DNA of 64,000 bases from Paraflavitalea pollutisoli (GTDB lineage: Bacteria; Bacteroidota; Bacteroidia; Chitinophagales; Chitinophagaceae): assembly GCF_029360705.1 (NCBI RefSeq), contig NZ_JARKMX010000008.1:248001-312000 (forward strand). The letters run 5' to 3'. The position numbers and the translations under genes are program-made. Below are positions 1 to 11,054 of the stretch, piece after piece. A model generated the notes under the pieces. The model searched no databases and was not told where the DNA came from. It worked only from the letters and a program-made list of their open reading frames with translations. How positions within the stretch are numbered: position 1 is the stretch's first letter; every line of letters starts with the position of its first letter.

Positions 1-21
1 TAGAGAACATATCGACCCGTT

Positions 22-1501
<1,480 letters not shown>

Positions 1502-2947
1502 TTACCGGCTGATTTGCTCCAGCATATACCTCCAATGGCGGTTGTTCGGCTCCAGCTGTTGCGCTTTTTCAAAGTATTGCCGTGCTTTGGTCTTGTCTTT
1601 TAACAGCAGGTAGGTGGTCGCCAGGCTTTCGCACGCGCCCGCAGACTTCGGGTATTCCTCCGCATTGAGTGCATACAGGCTGATAGCATCCTTATATTGT
1701 TTGTTCCTCCGGCATTCTTCTCCGAGGTAATTGAGGGTGGCTTCGTTGAAGGTATAGCGCGGATCGGCTGCGGCCTTTAATTGACGATAGCGGGCAACAG
1801 TGGCATCGACACCGCTCGACCGCAACGTACTCCGCAACGTATCCAGCAATGCCCAGGGATAGCGGTAAAGATCCACCCGGCGACTGGGATCGAGGAGGTA
1901 CCTACCGATATCCGTGACGGAGTTGTTGTTGTTGCAAAGCACCACGACTGCGCATTTTTTTACCAGGTCAAGGCCGAGGTAGGTCCGGTAGCCCGGCATG
2001 CCTCCGTCCTTAAACAGGTAATGCTTGCCGTTTTCCTGGTAAAGCGTCCAGCCCATGGTGGTATAGGTATCCTCTCCCTCTTTTTTCGCTTGCAGTATAT
2101 GTGTCTGCTGCATGGCAGGATACAAGGGAGTGGATACAAGACCCAGTTGGGCCCGGGCGAATGTCAGCAGGTCGTTGACGTTGGATAGTAAGGCACCTCC
2201 TGCCCCAATGGCGCCCAGTTGACCCAGACCCACCACCGCACCTGTTTCCGCATGGCCGATGGCCAGGTTGCTACGCTGTTGAGCATTCAGCGTGATTACG
2301 GTGTTGTTCATATGCAGTGGCTGGCAGATGCGCTGCTTTACCAGGTTTTCATAGTCCTTGTCCGATACTTTTTCCAGGATCAGTCCCAACAAGCCATAGG
2401 CCACATTGGAATATCTCCACTTAGTATCGATATCGGGTGGCTGAAATGTAGACACGTATTCATACAATTTAACGGGCGTATAGTCGGCATAGGCCCGGGT
2501 AAAGTCGGGGTCTTTGGGAAATACATTGTCGGGAAAACGCGGCATGCCCGAGCGGTGGGTGGCCAGGGACAGCAAGGTGATTTCTTTCCCATTCCATTGG
2601 GGCGCCCTGGTATTGGCCGGCAGGTATTTCGAGAGTGGGTCGTTCACGCTGAGCTGACCTTGCTGGTCCATATCGCACAGCAGCAGCGCCGTAAACACCT
2701 TGGTGATCGATCCGATCTCATACAGGGTGTTGGCATCGGGCTGACGGCGATCTTTGTCACTCAGTATGCCTTCGGCAAATACCTGCCGACTGCCCGTGGA
2801 GTCGATCATGCCTACGATGATGCTTTTGCCCCGTTGGGCCGCTACCTCGCGTTTGAGCAACGCCCGGATACTATCGCTGGGGAGCTGTGCGGAGGCATGC
2901 TGTAAGATTACATACAGTAGCGCGGGCACCAAGATCACTTTATTCAT
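1502..2947 (-). CDS. Secreted serine hydrolase, class C beta-lactamase fold, with C-terminal TPR
   Basis: A 481-residue protein starting with a signal peptide (MNKVILVPALLYVILQHASA), which fixes the start at 2947 rather than at the longer frame's 3064. The body is a beta-lactamase/transpeptidase-like domain (residues about 25-360) with SITK (S80, K83) as the SxxK nucleophile motif and YSN at 179-181. Residues about 390-480 form tetratricopeptide repeats (YKDAISLYALNAEEYPKS; TKARQYFEKAQQLEPNN). Such Bacteroidota proteins are usually periplasmic esterases, peptidases or penicillin-binding-protein relatives; the sequence does not tell the substrate. The TPR tail suggests a protein partner. It is divergently transcribed from the amidohydrolase gene across 419 bp. 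Confidence 0.85.
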   Translation of the reverse strand: MNKVILVPALLYVILQHASAQLPSDSIRALLKREVAAQRGKSIIVGMIDSTGSRQVFAEGILSDKDRRQPDANTLYEIGSITKVFTALLLCDMDQQGQLSVNDPLSKYLPANTRAPQWNGKEITLLSLATHRSGMPRFPDNVFPKDPDFTRAYADYTPVKLYEYVSTFQPPDIDTKWRYSNVAYGLLGLILEKVSDKDYENLVKQRICQPLHMNNTVITLNAQQRSNLAIGHAETGAVVGLGQLGAIGAGGALLSNVNDLLTFARAQLGLVSTPLYPAMQQTHILQAKKEGEDTYTTMGWTLYQENGKHYLFKDGGMPGYRTYLGLDLVKKCAVVVLCNNNNSVTDIGRYLLDPSRRVDLYRYPWALLDTLRSTLRSSGVDATVARYRQLKAAADPRYTFNEATLNYLGEECRRNKQYKDAISLYALNAEEYPKSAGACESLATTYLLLKDKTKARQYFEKAQQLEPNNRHWRYMLEQISR

Positions 2948-3366
2948 TCCTTTATAGTTGTTGTTTATGCTGCCAGCATTATACACCATCGATCCCCATG
3001 TCATTGCATTATTTGCGCCGGGGAGACTAGCTATAAATGTACGCAAAACGTTGAGGTTGGGCACGAACAGGTTGCCCGCCTGTCACGAACGCTGTCATTT
3101 CTTCCTTCTTTTTCTGGCATGTTTGGTTGGCAAGGCGGTGCGTTTTGTTAATATCATAGTGCAATAATTGTCCCGGCAAGCTAAACACAATAGGTGCTTT
3201 CGATCCCATTGACTTACTTTTTGAATAGCCGACTTTGATGCGTTCGTGCTTTCTGGCAGCTAATAAGCAACGTTCCCGCTCTGTTATCCCGCCTTAGTGA
3301 TTCATAGGCTGCCTGAACTGCTTTTACTATGGATGAGTTACCTGTTACACCATCAACCAAAATAAT
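2948..3366. other. 419-bp divergent intergenic region, no gene seen
   Basis: This gap separates two divergently transcribed genes and must hold both promoters. Short frames inside it (for example around 2958-3167) have no protein-like composition. I see no convincing TAnnTTTG box, RNA gene or repeat. Confidence 0.5.
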
Positions 3367-5091
3367 ATGCGAAGCAAATTGTTTATTTCATTTTCGGTAC
3401 TCCTAAGTCTTATACTTTTGGGCTGTGGCGCTGATCGCGATCTTCCCAAAGCTGATACCATTTTTTACGGCGGTGATATCATTACCATGGAGGGTGATTC
3501 GGCCAGCTATGTGGAAGCGCTTGCTGTCAAAAACGGCCGCATCCTGTTTGTAGGTACTACAAAGGAGGCGGACGGCTATCAGGGAGACAGCACGTTGATG
3601 TATGACCTGCGGGGCGAAACGCTGGTGCCGGCATTTATTGACGCTCATGCCCATGTGGCCAATTATGCCATGGTATCTGCCACTGCCCCATTATCGCCCC
3701 CACCCTATGGTGACGTAATGTCGATACCCGATCTCCGGAAGGTGTTATCCGATTACATCGGTCAGCATAAAATTCCCGATGGTGGTATGGTGTTGGGTAA
3801 TGGCTATGATGAATCGGTGATGCGGGAACATCGGCATCCCACAGCTACGGAGTTGGATAGCGTATCAACTACCCACCCGATATATATCGTGCATACTTCG
3901 GGTCATATGGGTGTTGGCAATAGTCTGTTTATGAAAAAATTGGGTGTTCGTTACAGCACGCCTGATCCTGTGGGCGGTGCCTTTATCAGGGATAAAGCAT
4001 CCGGACAGTTAACTGGAAGAATGATTGAAAACGCCAATATTCATGCCTTGCTGTACGTGCGAAAACAGACTCCCCCAACACCTCCGGAACATCAATTCGA
4101 TGCCTTACTGGCCGCAGAAAAACTGTGGTTTAAAAATGGCCAAACGGTCATCGGAGAATGCAGGGCCGACCCAGCTACACTCCATCTGATCAAGGCCGCC
4201 GACGAAAAGGGGCTATTAACCGGTGATTTTATTGTGTTGCCCGACTATGATCTCAATAAGGATAGCCTGGCCTACTGGAAACAGTATTATAAAAAATACC
4301 AGGGGCACTTCAAGGTGGGGGCCATAAAAATGACTTTTGATGGCTCTCCACAGGGAAAGTCTGCATGGCTTACAATGCCTTATTTGGTTCCGCCGGATGG
4401 TGAACAGGCAGGATTTAATGGCGTGCCTATATATACCCGACAGGCTGCTTACAATGGGTTGAAGGATATATTCAGTAACGGTATGCAGGTACATGTGCAT
4501 TGTAATGGTGACGCCGCTATTGACGAGTACCTGGACCTCATAGACAGCTTGCGCAAAGAGAATTTAGTTACAACCGATATGCGCAATGCAATTATACATG
4601 CACAGGTTTGCCGGCCCGATCAGGTGCCAAGGATAAAACAGCTAAACATTATACCCAGCTGGTTCCCCACGCATTGCTATTTGTGGGGCGACTGGCATTA
4701 CGAAAGTGTGCTGGGCCCAGAGCGTGCAAACCATATAAGTCCGCTGAAACAAGGGTTGGACAATGGGCTATTATTTACCATTCATTCAGATGCTCCTGTA
4801 ACCCCGCCCGACCTCATTACGGCCATCTATGCAGCTGTAAACCGCCAAACCAGGAGTGGCCGGGTATTGGGTGCCGATCAGCGCATCCCTGCCTATGAAG
4901 CGTTGAAAGCGATTACGATCAACGCTGCCTACCAATGGAGTGAGGAGGATAGCAGGGGGTCATTGAAAGTGGGGAAAAAGGCGGACCTGGTTATTCTCGA
5001 TAAAAACCTGCTGAAGGTGGAGCCGCTGGCTATCCGCGAGGTCCAGGTGCTGGCCACGATTAAGGATGGTAAAACGGTTTACAAAAAATAG
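3367..5091 (+). CDS. Amidohydrolase family lipoprotein (YtcJ-like)
   Basis: A 574-residue metal-dependent hydrolase of the amidohydrolase superfamily, resembling the YtcJ group. It opens with a lipoprotein signal peptide (LILLGC, lipid-attachment Cys20), so it should sit on a periplasmic membrane face. The metal-binding motif HAH lies at residues 94-96 (FIDAHAHV). Further typical blocks are VHCNGDAAID, IHAQ, HSDAPVTPPD and the C-terminal GSLKVGKKADLVILD. Characterised relatives hydrolyse amide or related bonds in cyclic or N-substituted substrates; the substrate here is unknown. It is monocistronic and converges with the DUF1835 gene, with only 5 bp between the stops. Confidence 0.88.
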   Translation: MRSKLFISFSVLLSLILLGCGADRDLPKADTIFYGGDIITMEGDSASYVEALAVKNGRILFVGTTKEADGYQGDSTLMYDLRGETLVPAFIDAHAHVANYAMVSATAPLSPPPYGDVMSIPDLRKVLSDYIGQHKIPDGGMVLGNGYDESVMREHRHPTATELDSVSTTHPIYIVHTSGHMGVGNSLFMKKLGVRYSTPDPVGGAFIRDKASGQLTGRMIENANIHALLYVRKQTPPTPPEHQFDALLAAEKLWFKNGQTVIGECRADPATLHLIKAADEKGLLTGDFIVLPDYDLNKDSLAYWKQYYKKYQGHFKVGAIKMTFDGSPQGKSAWLTMPYLVPPDGEQAGFNGVPIYTRQAAYNGLKDIFSNGMQVHVHCNGDAAIDEYLDLIDSLRKENLVTTDMRNAIIHAQVCRPDQVPRIKQLNIIPSWFPTHCYLWGDWHYESVLGPERANHISPLKQGLDNGLLFTIHSDAPVTPPDLITAIYAAVNRQTRSGRVLGADQRIPAYEALKAITINAAYQWSEEDSRGSLKVGKKADLVILDKNLLKVEPLAIREVQVLATIKDGKTVYKK

Positions 5092-5096
5092 CCCCT

Positions 5097-5849
5097 TCAC
5101 TGGCCACGCATCACCATATCGTAGATTGACTTCAACTGCGTATCGCCAAATCCATAAATGCTTTCCCGCTTCCAGAATTCCTGAAACACCCCGGGGAAGT
5201 CGGTAGTGCCCTGTTGCAGGATGTCGGCGATCACGCTTTCGGGCCGCCCGGCTGTGCCGTCGTGGGGGAAACGGTCAATATGGGCTTGTACCACTTCCTG
5301 CAAATAGGGAAAGGCATCAGTAGGATGGCTGGCCAGCCGGCTTAGCGCATCCAGGTTGTTGTCTTTATAGGCAGCCCATAGGTCGTGCCCGAGTTGCCCG
5401 TCTACATCGCTTAAAAGAATTCTGTCGGCATAGCAAACCTGCAGCTGCGGGGATGTGGCCGGCCCATACCCATTCCAGAAATGCTTGCTGTCTCTGTCTA
5501 CATACGAGGTATAAACGGCATAGACCTTTTTCCGGATCGACAGGCCATGGAGTAGCGACAGCACAAACCACATATTCACCTGGCAAAACAGGTCGTACTC
5601 AAACCAGAGGTTGAAGGTGGAGCCGTCGGGCGCCTGTAGTACTTGCTCAAATTGGCTGACTACCTTGTCGTGGTAGTCGTTCTCCGCTACACCCAGGTAT
5701 TTCGCCCTTGCTTGCCAGAAGGATGGCAGGTCATTGCCCGATACATCTCCATCTATCAGCGCTTCCCTGCACACAATAATGGCTCCTTCAATTTCGCTTT
5801 CAGGAAAACTATAAGCGAGCGCATCTCCGTTTAAGATATTGTATTTCAT
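5097..5849 (-). CDS. DUF1835 domain protein
   Basis: A 250-residue cytoplasmic protein with the DUF1835 pattern at its N terminus (YNILNGDAL, then IIVCREALIDGDVSG), followed by residues matching the typical C-terminal extension of that family. No signal peptide or membrane segment is present. The biochemical role of DUF1835 is not known to me; members tend to be solitary in Bacteroidota. The ATG at 5849 was chosen because the conserved domain starts directly after it; a further in-frame ATG 33 bases upstream (5882) is possible. Confidence 0.75.
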   Translation of the reverse strand: MKYNILNGDALAYSFPESEIEGAIIVCREALIDGDVSGNDLPSFWQARAKYLGVAENDYHDKVVSQFEQVLQAPDGSTFNLWFEYDLFCQVNMWFVLSLLHGLSIRKKVYAVYTSYVDRDSKHFWNGYGPATSPQLQVCYADRILLSDVDGQLGHDLWAAYKDNNLDALSRLASHPTDAFPYLQEVVQAHIDRFPHDGTAGRPESVIADILQQGTTDFPGVFQEFWKRESIYGFGDTQLKSIYDMVMRGQ

Positions 5850-6023
5850 GTTGGTGACGGTTTTAATAGGTTCGCTGTGCACTTAAATGTACGCTAATGG
5901 CCGGAGGAAACCGGGTATTTACAATTATTTACACAGTTGGCGCCGCTATTTTACAGTCCTGTTTCAGGATGCTGCCGGGAAGCCGGTAGATTCGCGGTGT
6001 CAAACCTTCCTGCACAAATAATT

Positions 6024-7118
6024 ATGAAACACCTACTAATCTACACGTTGTTCTCCCTGGCTGGTTGGTTCAGCTCCTGCGGACAAAACCCCACCAACAA
6101 ACCACCAGAAAATGCCCGGCCCATCACCGACTTTAAGCATAACGACACCGCCCGGTTGAGATACACCACGGGCGTTCGTGCCATTTTGGAAGATAGTAAA
6201 GGAAATACCTGGTTTGGTAGCAATCGCGAAGGGGTATGTATGCTTAAGGATGGGCAACTGCAATATTTTACTACCCAAAATGGATTGAGTGATAACCAGG
6301 TCAGGAGTATTTATGAAGATAAAAATGGCATCATCTGGTTTGAATGTGGGGTGGGGTTAAGTAAGTACGATGGTAAGGCAATGACTGTTTCCAGGGAGCG
6401 GGAATATTCGGCCCCTAAAGACAGGACGTTTAACGTCAGTGATCTTTGGTTTAAAAGCGATGAAACGGTTGGGTACAATAAGCTGGAAGGGCTGGCAGGT
6501 GTGTATCAATATGACGGAAAGCACATCTATTACCGCTCCTTTCCTATACAACCGCCACGGGGACACGAAAATGGCTATTCCATTTCCACCCCTTTTATAA
6601 AAAGCAAAACAGGCATGGTGTGGATGGGGACTTACAATGCCTTGATCGGGTACGATGGCAAGCGGTTTACCATGTATACTGATGATTCGATGGGATTAGA
6701 TAGTACCGAATCTTTGCATATCCGGGCCATTATGGAGGACAGCAAAGGCAATATATGGATTGGCAATAACAGTGGTGGCAGTCCCATTGGTGGCATCGGC
6801 GTCATAAAATATGATGGTAAGCAATTCAATCACTTTACCAAACAACAGCGATTAAGAAAAGAAGACACCAAAGGTAACTCCCTGGATCGGGTGTTTTCGA
6901 TTGGTGAGGACAGTTCGGGTAACATGTGGTTTGGCACCGTACAGTCGGGTGTGTGGCGATATGATGGGCATACCATGACCAATTTCACTCAACAAGATGG
7001 CCTCGATGGTGACATGACCTGGATTATTTACAAAAGTAAATCAGGCGAATTGTGGTTTGGTGGAGGCCCCAACGGGGTGTTTCGTTTCAATGGCAAGTCT
7101 TTTGAGCGGAAGTATTAA
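6024..7118 (+). CDS. Lipoprotein with two-component-regulator propeller repeats
   Basis: A 364-residue predicted lipoprotein (MKHLLIYTLFSLAGWFSSCG) made almost wholly of Reg_prop repeats of about 40 residues. Recurrent pieces are AILEDSKGNTWFGS, SIYEDKNGIIWFE, AIMEDSKGNIWIG, SIGEDSSGNMWFG and IIYKSKSGELWFGG, each followed by YDGK or FNGK. Such repeats build beta-propellers that form the periplasmic sensor of hybrid two-component systems; here the propeller is free-standing, with no kinase domain attached. The start at 6024 gives a clean lipoprotein signal; the longer frame from 5937 does not. Likely role is ligand or partner binding on the periplasmic side; the ligand cannot be read from sequence. 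Confidence 0.82.
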   Translation: MKHLLIYTLFSLAGWFSSCGQNPTNKPPENARPITDFKHNDTARLRYTTGVRAILEDSKGNTWFGSNREGVCMLKDGQLQYFTTQNGLSDNQVRSIYEDKNGIIWFECGVGLSKYDGKAMTVSREREYSAPKDRTFNVSDLWFKSDETVGYNKLEGLAGVYQYDGKHIYYRSFPIQPPRGHENGYSISTPFIKSKTGMVWMGTYNALIGYDGKRFTMYTDDSMGLDSTESLHIRAIMEDSKGNIWIGNNSGGSPIGGIGVIKYDGKQFNHFTKQQRLRKEDTKGNSLDRVFSIGEDSSGNMWFGTVQSGVWRYDGHTMTNFTQQDGLDGDMTWIIYKSKSGELWFGGGPNGVFRFNGKSFERKY

Positions 7119-7468
7119 CTGGTCGTGTGCAGAGAGTCAATGGCGGCACTACTGCCTTTGGGGAAGCAAGGCAATACATCTTTCGTAAAATAGGGCTCCT
7201 GGTTTACCCAAAACATATAATTGTTGCATCACAGCTCCACTGTCGTATTCCGGGGTCAATAGATAGTCCGGAATTGCTTTGTAACGCCGGAGCCAGGTAA
7301 TTACTGTCAGTCACAATTAATTTCCCATCTCTTCTAATAACAGTAATTTCGGCCATCGGTTTATCCGCCCTGCCGTCCCTCCACCCCTTCCTGCCCTTTT
7401 TCACTGTTGATCCCGGTACCGCGTGAAACGCTTATCCTACATCTATCTACATCCATAAAACATTGACC
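7119..7468. other. 350-bp intergenic region
   Basis: Between the propeller lipoprotein and the kinase gene. It holds a 54-codon minus-strand open frame (7149-7310) without a start codon (listed separately) and the promoter region of the kinase. I see no terminator hairpin of note. Confidence 0.4.
7149..7310 (-). pseudogene. Possible gene remnant, no start codon
   Basis: Reading the minus strand from a stop at 7311-7313 to a stop at 7149-7151 gives about 53 residues with protein-like composition, including LRRYKAIPDYLL and AVMQQLYVLGKPGALF. It has no plausible start and no recognised family. It could be the 3' end of a decayed gene or chance; a different frame over the same bases is also open. 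Confidence 0.2.
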
Positions 7469-9706
7469 ATGCGACTCATCCTCGTATTGCTGGGAGTGGC
7501 TGCTGCCTTCACTTCGGCTGCCCAGGAGTTCAATCGCCTCCAGGCGGATTCCCTGTTGCAATTACTGCAGGCAACCAAGGCATCGGCCCCCAAGGTCGAA
7601 ATACTTACCAACCTGGCTGCCTACCATATTTTCAAACCCGGCGAAAACAAGGTCGACCTGGATAGTGCCAATACCCTGTTGCAGGAGGCTACTCAACTGA
7701 ACCAATCGGCCCGTATTCCTTTTTTTGAAGGTCGCCTGCTGCTGATCAAAGCCATTATGCTCCGCGAGCAGGGCAACGAGGCCGATGGCCGGAAAGCCGT
7801 GGAGCAGGCAATACCCCTCCTCGAGCAAAGTACCTACCGTTATCACCTGGGAAGGGCTTACAATGAACTGGGTGGTTATTACGAATGGCAGGATAAAGAT
7901 CAACTCCGGCAGCGGATCGTGTTGACGCATAAGGCGGCCGACGCCTTCCTGCAGGCGGGGGATATCGAGCAACAGGGACATGCACTACGCATGTTGGGAG
8001 ATCTGTATGGCGTCAACAGGGAATTTCCCAAAGCGTTGGTCGTGCTGAAAGAAGCCGTCGTGGCCTACCAGGCAGCAGGCCATACAAAGCTGCAGGGGGT
8101 ATACGAATTGATGAGCCGGGCCAGTATGCGCGTTACGGACTATAAAAGCGCCATCGTCTATGGACTGCTGGCCTTGAAGGTGGCGAAAGCCGAACAGGAT
8201 AGTTCACTGCAACTGGCTACGATCAACAACTCATTGGGCAACCTGTACCGGATGGCGGGCAGGCGGGAAACCGCGATCCGCTATTTTAGAGATGCCCTGG
8301 GGGTAGCGCTCCATTTTGATGAAACCTCCAATGTGATCTCGATCGCTTACAATATTGGTTTGTGTTACCTCGATCTGGGGCAGCCCCGCGAGGCGATCAA
8401 CCTGCTGCAATCGATACCTGTACACCATACGTCCGACCCACATCCCATCGGTCGCACCTGGCTCAGCACTATCTATATGCGTGCATATGAGCTCCAAGGG
8501 CAGGAGGACAGCGTGTTGCGGCACCGCCACGCATTGGAAAGGGCCGTTGTAGATCCGGTAGTTTCCCAGGACCTGAAGTATGCCGCGTATGTGGTACTGG
8601 GACGGAATTATTTCGGCCGGCAGGATCTGCCGCGGGCTTTGCATTTTCTTCGTCAATGCGATAGCCTGGAAGTGCCACCGATATCGCGCCCTGCCGCTGA
8701 TAGAGCCTTCCTGGCCTACAAGCTCGACTCCGCGCAAGGCCGCTACCGGGAGGCCCTGGTGAATCTAAACTTATACAAGTCGGTGTCGGATACCCTGTTC
8801 AACGAGGTGAAATTCCGCCAGTTTCAGCAACTGGAGGTTGAATACGAAACCTCCAGAAAGGCAGATTCCATTGCCTTGCTGACGCAAAAGAATGACCTGC
8901 AATCGGCCAGTTTACGCGTAGCAGGGTTGACAAGGGATATTACTATTTCCGGTATTGTACTGTCCGCTGTCATCATCGGATTGCTCTATCGGCAGTACCG
9001 GCTAAAACAACAAAGCAACCAGGTAATTACCGGGAAGAACAATAAACTGGAGCGCCTGGTGAAGGAAAAAGAATGGTTGCTCAAAGAAGTGCATCACCGG
9101 GTGAAAAATAACCTGCAAACGATCATGAGCCTGCTGGAAATGCAGTCCAACGCGGTGAACAAGGATGCCCAATCGGCTTTACTGACCAGCCAGAACCGGA
9201 TCTTTGCCACTTCCCTGCTCCACCAGAAGCTGTATCGCTCGGACAATATATCGTCCGTCAATATCGCCACCTATTTGTCGGAATTGATCCAGCACATCAA
9301 AGACGCCCTGGAGGTGGAACGTCCGATAGCGATCATGAAGGATATTGTGCCCCTGGAGCTGGATGTTACGCAAGGCGTACCGTTGGGACTTATCGTCAAC
9401 GAGGTGATCACCAATACCTTCAAATATGCCTTTAATGACAGTATCGAGCATCCTGTCATCACGGTGTCACTGACCCACCAGGATGGCATGGCCGAACTGC
9501 TGATCGCCGACAACGGTATTGGCTTCCGGCGCAAAGAGGAGGAATCCATGGGGTTGGGACTGGAACTGGTAATGGGACTGGCAACCGATATCGGCGCCAC
9601 CGTATCCATCGAGTCATCCCAGGGCACTTCCGTGCGCCTGCGTTTCAAACCCCGGTTATCACTGCATTCCATGGTGAGTGCCGGGGAGGAATATGCAGCC
9701 GTGTGA
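7469..9706 (+). CDS. TPR-containing HisKA_2 sensor histidine kinase
   Basis: A 745-residue membrane kinase. Order: signal peptide (MRLILVLLGVAAAFTSAAQ), periplasmic tetratricopeptide repeats (about 25-470), a transmembrane segment near 490-510 (ISGIVLSAVIIGLLY), a short coiled linker, then a HisKA_2 dimerisation domain with phosphoacceptor histidine in EVHHRVKNN (about residue 541) and a HATPase domain with NEVITN (N box), IADNGIGF and MGLGLELVMG. The same architecture and near-identical HisKA_2 motif occur in the kinase at 43433-45793, so they are paralogues. No response regulator is adjacent, so its partner is elsewhere. The start was put at ATG 7469 rather than the TTG two codons earlier. 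Confidence 0.88.
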   Translation: MRLILVLLGVAAAFTSAAQEFNRLQADSLLQLLQATKASAPKVEILTNLAAYHIFKPGENKVDLDSANTLLQEATQLNQSARIPFFEGRLLLIKAIMLREQGNEADGRKAVEQAIPLLEQSTYRYHLGRAYNELGGYYEWQDKDQLRQRIVLTHKAADAFLQAGDIEQQGHALRMLGDLYGVNREFPKALVVLKEAVVAYQAAGHTKLQGVYELMSRASMRVTDYKSAIVYGLLALKVAKAEQDSSLQLATINNSLGNLYRMAGRRETAIRYFRDALGVALHFDETSNVISIAYNIGLCYLDLGQPREAINLLQSIPVHHTSDPHPIGRTWLSTIYMRAYELQGQEDSVLRHRHALERAVVDPVVSQDLKYAAYVVLGRNYFGRQDLPRALHFLRQCDSLEVPPISRPAADRAFLAYKLDSAQGRYREALVNLNLYKSVSDTLFNEVKFRQFQQLEVEYETSRKADSIALLTQKNDLQSASLRVAGLTRDITISGIVLSAVIIGLLYRQYRLKQQSNQVITGKNNKLERLVKEKEWLLKEVHHRVKNNLQTIMSLLEMQSNAVNKDAQSALLTSQNRIFATSLLHQKLYRSDNISSVNIATYLSELIQHIKDALEVERPIAIMKDIVPLELDVTQGVPLGLIVNEVITNTFKYAFNDSIEHPVITVSLTHQDGMAELLIADNGIGFRRKEEESMGLGLELVMGLATDIGATVSIESSQGTSVRLRFKPRLSLHSMVSAGEEYAAV

Positions 9707-9719
9707 TGCCGGGAGGATG

Positions 9720-10832
9720 TTATTTCATCTTCCTCCGCAACCATTTCCGCAAGGGCTCATCGAAGAATTTCAAACTGAGGTAAGCCAGGACGATCGATCC
9801 CGCTAAGGTCATCAGCGCTGTAGGCCAGGCTTGCGCCAGGGTGATGCCCTTATTGTTGCTGACCCAGGCCACGTAGAAGTAGACCAGCGGATAATGCACC
9901 ATGTATAAGGGATAAGAGATATCGCCGAGGAATTTGCAGACTTTGTTTTCAAAAGGCTTTTTAATCACACCGCTCGCTCCCAGGTACACGATCACCGGGA
10001 AGATCACCACGATACAGATCGACTCATACAGCCCATTCATCCAAAGATGCGCCTCGCCGCCTATGCGGGGCATAAAGAGCAAAGCCGCCACCAACAGACT
10101 ACACAACAAGAAGGCATTGTTGAGCTGGGTAGGTTTCGCTACCCGGGATAACAACAGCCCCGCAAAAAACGGGTACATCGTGCGCGTGATGCCCACCCGC
10201 ATATGATCCCAGTTGAGGGTCCAGCCGCCGGTGACGTCGCCATTGGCGTTGGTCAGGGCAAAGTGGAAAAGGGCCGCGGCAGCGATCAATACAAATACAA
10301 AAAGCGCCTTGTTTGACAGCTTTCTGATACCGACTGCATAGAAAATATTAGCGATGTACTCGAAGAACAGCGACCAGGCAACGCTGTTGAGCGGATGCAT
10401 TTCCTGCCAGCCGCGGATGTCGAGCGACAAAGGGATGGGGAGTATCGTATAACCAATCAGCAGCACCAGGAGAAATTTCCATACCGGCACCTCGTGGATC
10501 GTAGGCCAGATGGTAGAATCGGTGAAGTAAAATCCTATGGCGCCCAGCGTCATGCCCAGTATCACCAATGGCTGTAAACGCTCGAACCGACGTCTGAGAA
10601 AGCCACCGACCGTAAGTTTGTTCCACCGGTCATCGTAAGCATACCCGATCACAAAGCCCGAGAGCAGGAAGAAGAAATCAACCGCCAGGTAACCGTGGTT
10701 GATCAGTTGATCAAAATGACTGGTAGAAAGTGGTTCGCAGAGGTGAAAACATACTACGATCAGGGCAGCTACCCCGCGCAGTCCGTCCAAAATGGGATAG
10801 TGAGGTTTGGTGGCAAGTTGGTTATTGTCCAT
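9720..10832 (-). CDS. Acyltransferase 3 family membrane protein
   Basis: A 370-residue integral membrane O-acyltransferase of the acyltransferase-3 (OafA/NodX-like) family. The N terminus has the typical ILDGLRGVAALIVVCFHL with the candidate catalytic histidine, followed by VDFFFLLSGFVIGYAY, and about ten hydrophobic segments follow through to PLRKWLRRK. Members move acetyl or other acyl groups onto sugars of surface polysaccharides, lipids or antibiotics; the acceptor here is unknown. It converges with the kinase gene (13 bp between stops) and has no operon partner. Confidence 0.88.
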   Translation of the reverse strand: MDNNQLATKPHYPILDGLRGVAALIVVCFHLCEPLSTSHFDQLINHGYLAVDFFFLLSGFVIGYAYDDRWNKLTVGGFLRRRFERLQPLVILGMTLGAIGFYFTDSTIWPTIHEVPVWKFLLVLLIGYTILPIPLSLDIRGWQEMHPLNSVAWSLFFEYIANIFYAVGIRKLSNKALFVFVLIAAAALFHFALTNANGDVTGGWTLNWDHMRVGITRTMYPFFAGLLLSRVAKPTQLNNAFLLCSLLVAALLFMPRIGGEAHLWMNGLYESICIVVIFPVIVYLGASGVIKKPFENKVCKFLGDISYPLYMVHYPLVYFYVAWVSNNKGITLAQAWPTALMTLAGSIVLAYLSLKFFDEPLRKWLRRKMK

Positions 10833-11054
10833 CGTCGTCGGGTAAAAATTGGGCGTTCAGAACACACTGAAACTGGTTACGGAAAGCGGTAAAAATAGAA
10901 AGATAATAGGTTGGGTGATCGCGCCGGCAGGCCGAAATAGGGATATTTGCTGATTTTGGAACGGATTGCACAAAGATTGAAACAAAAAGGTGTAAGGGGT
11001 GAGTCATCCGTTGTTTACCTTACCGCTCTTTTTATTTGAACAAAGCCATTTTAC

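Noticed and set aside
2219-2905. 228-residue plus-strand frame opposite the TPR serine hydrolase
   Set aside because: Antisense to catalytic motifs of a real gene and without any recognisable domain.
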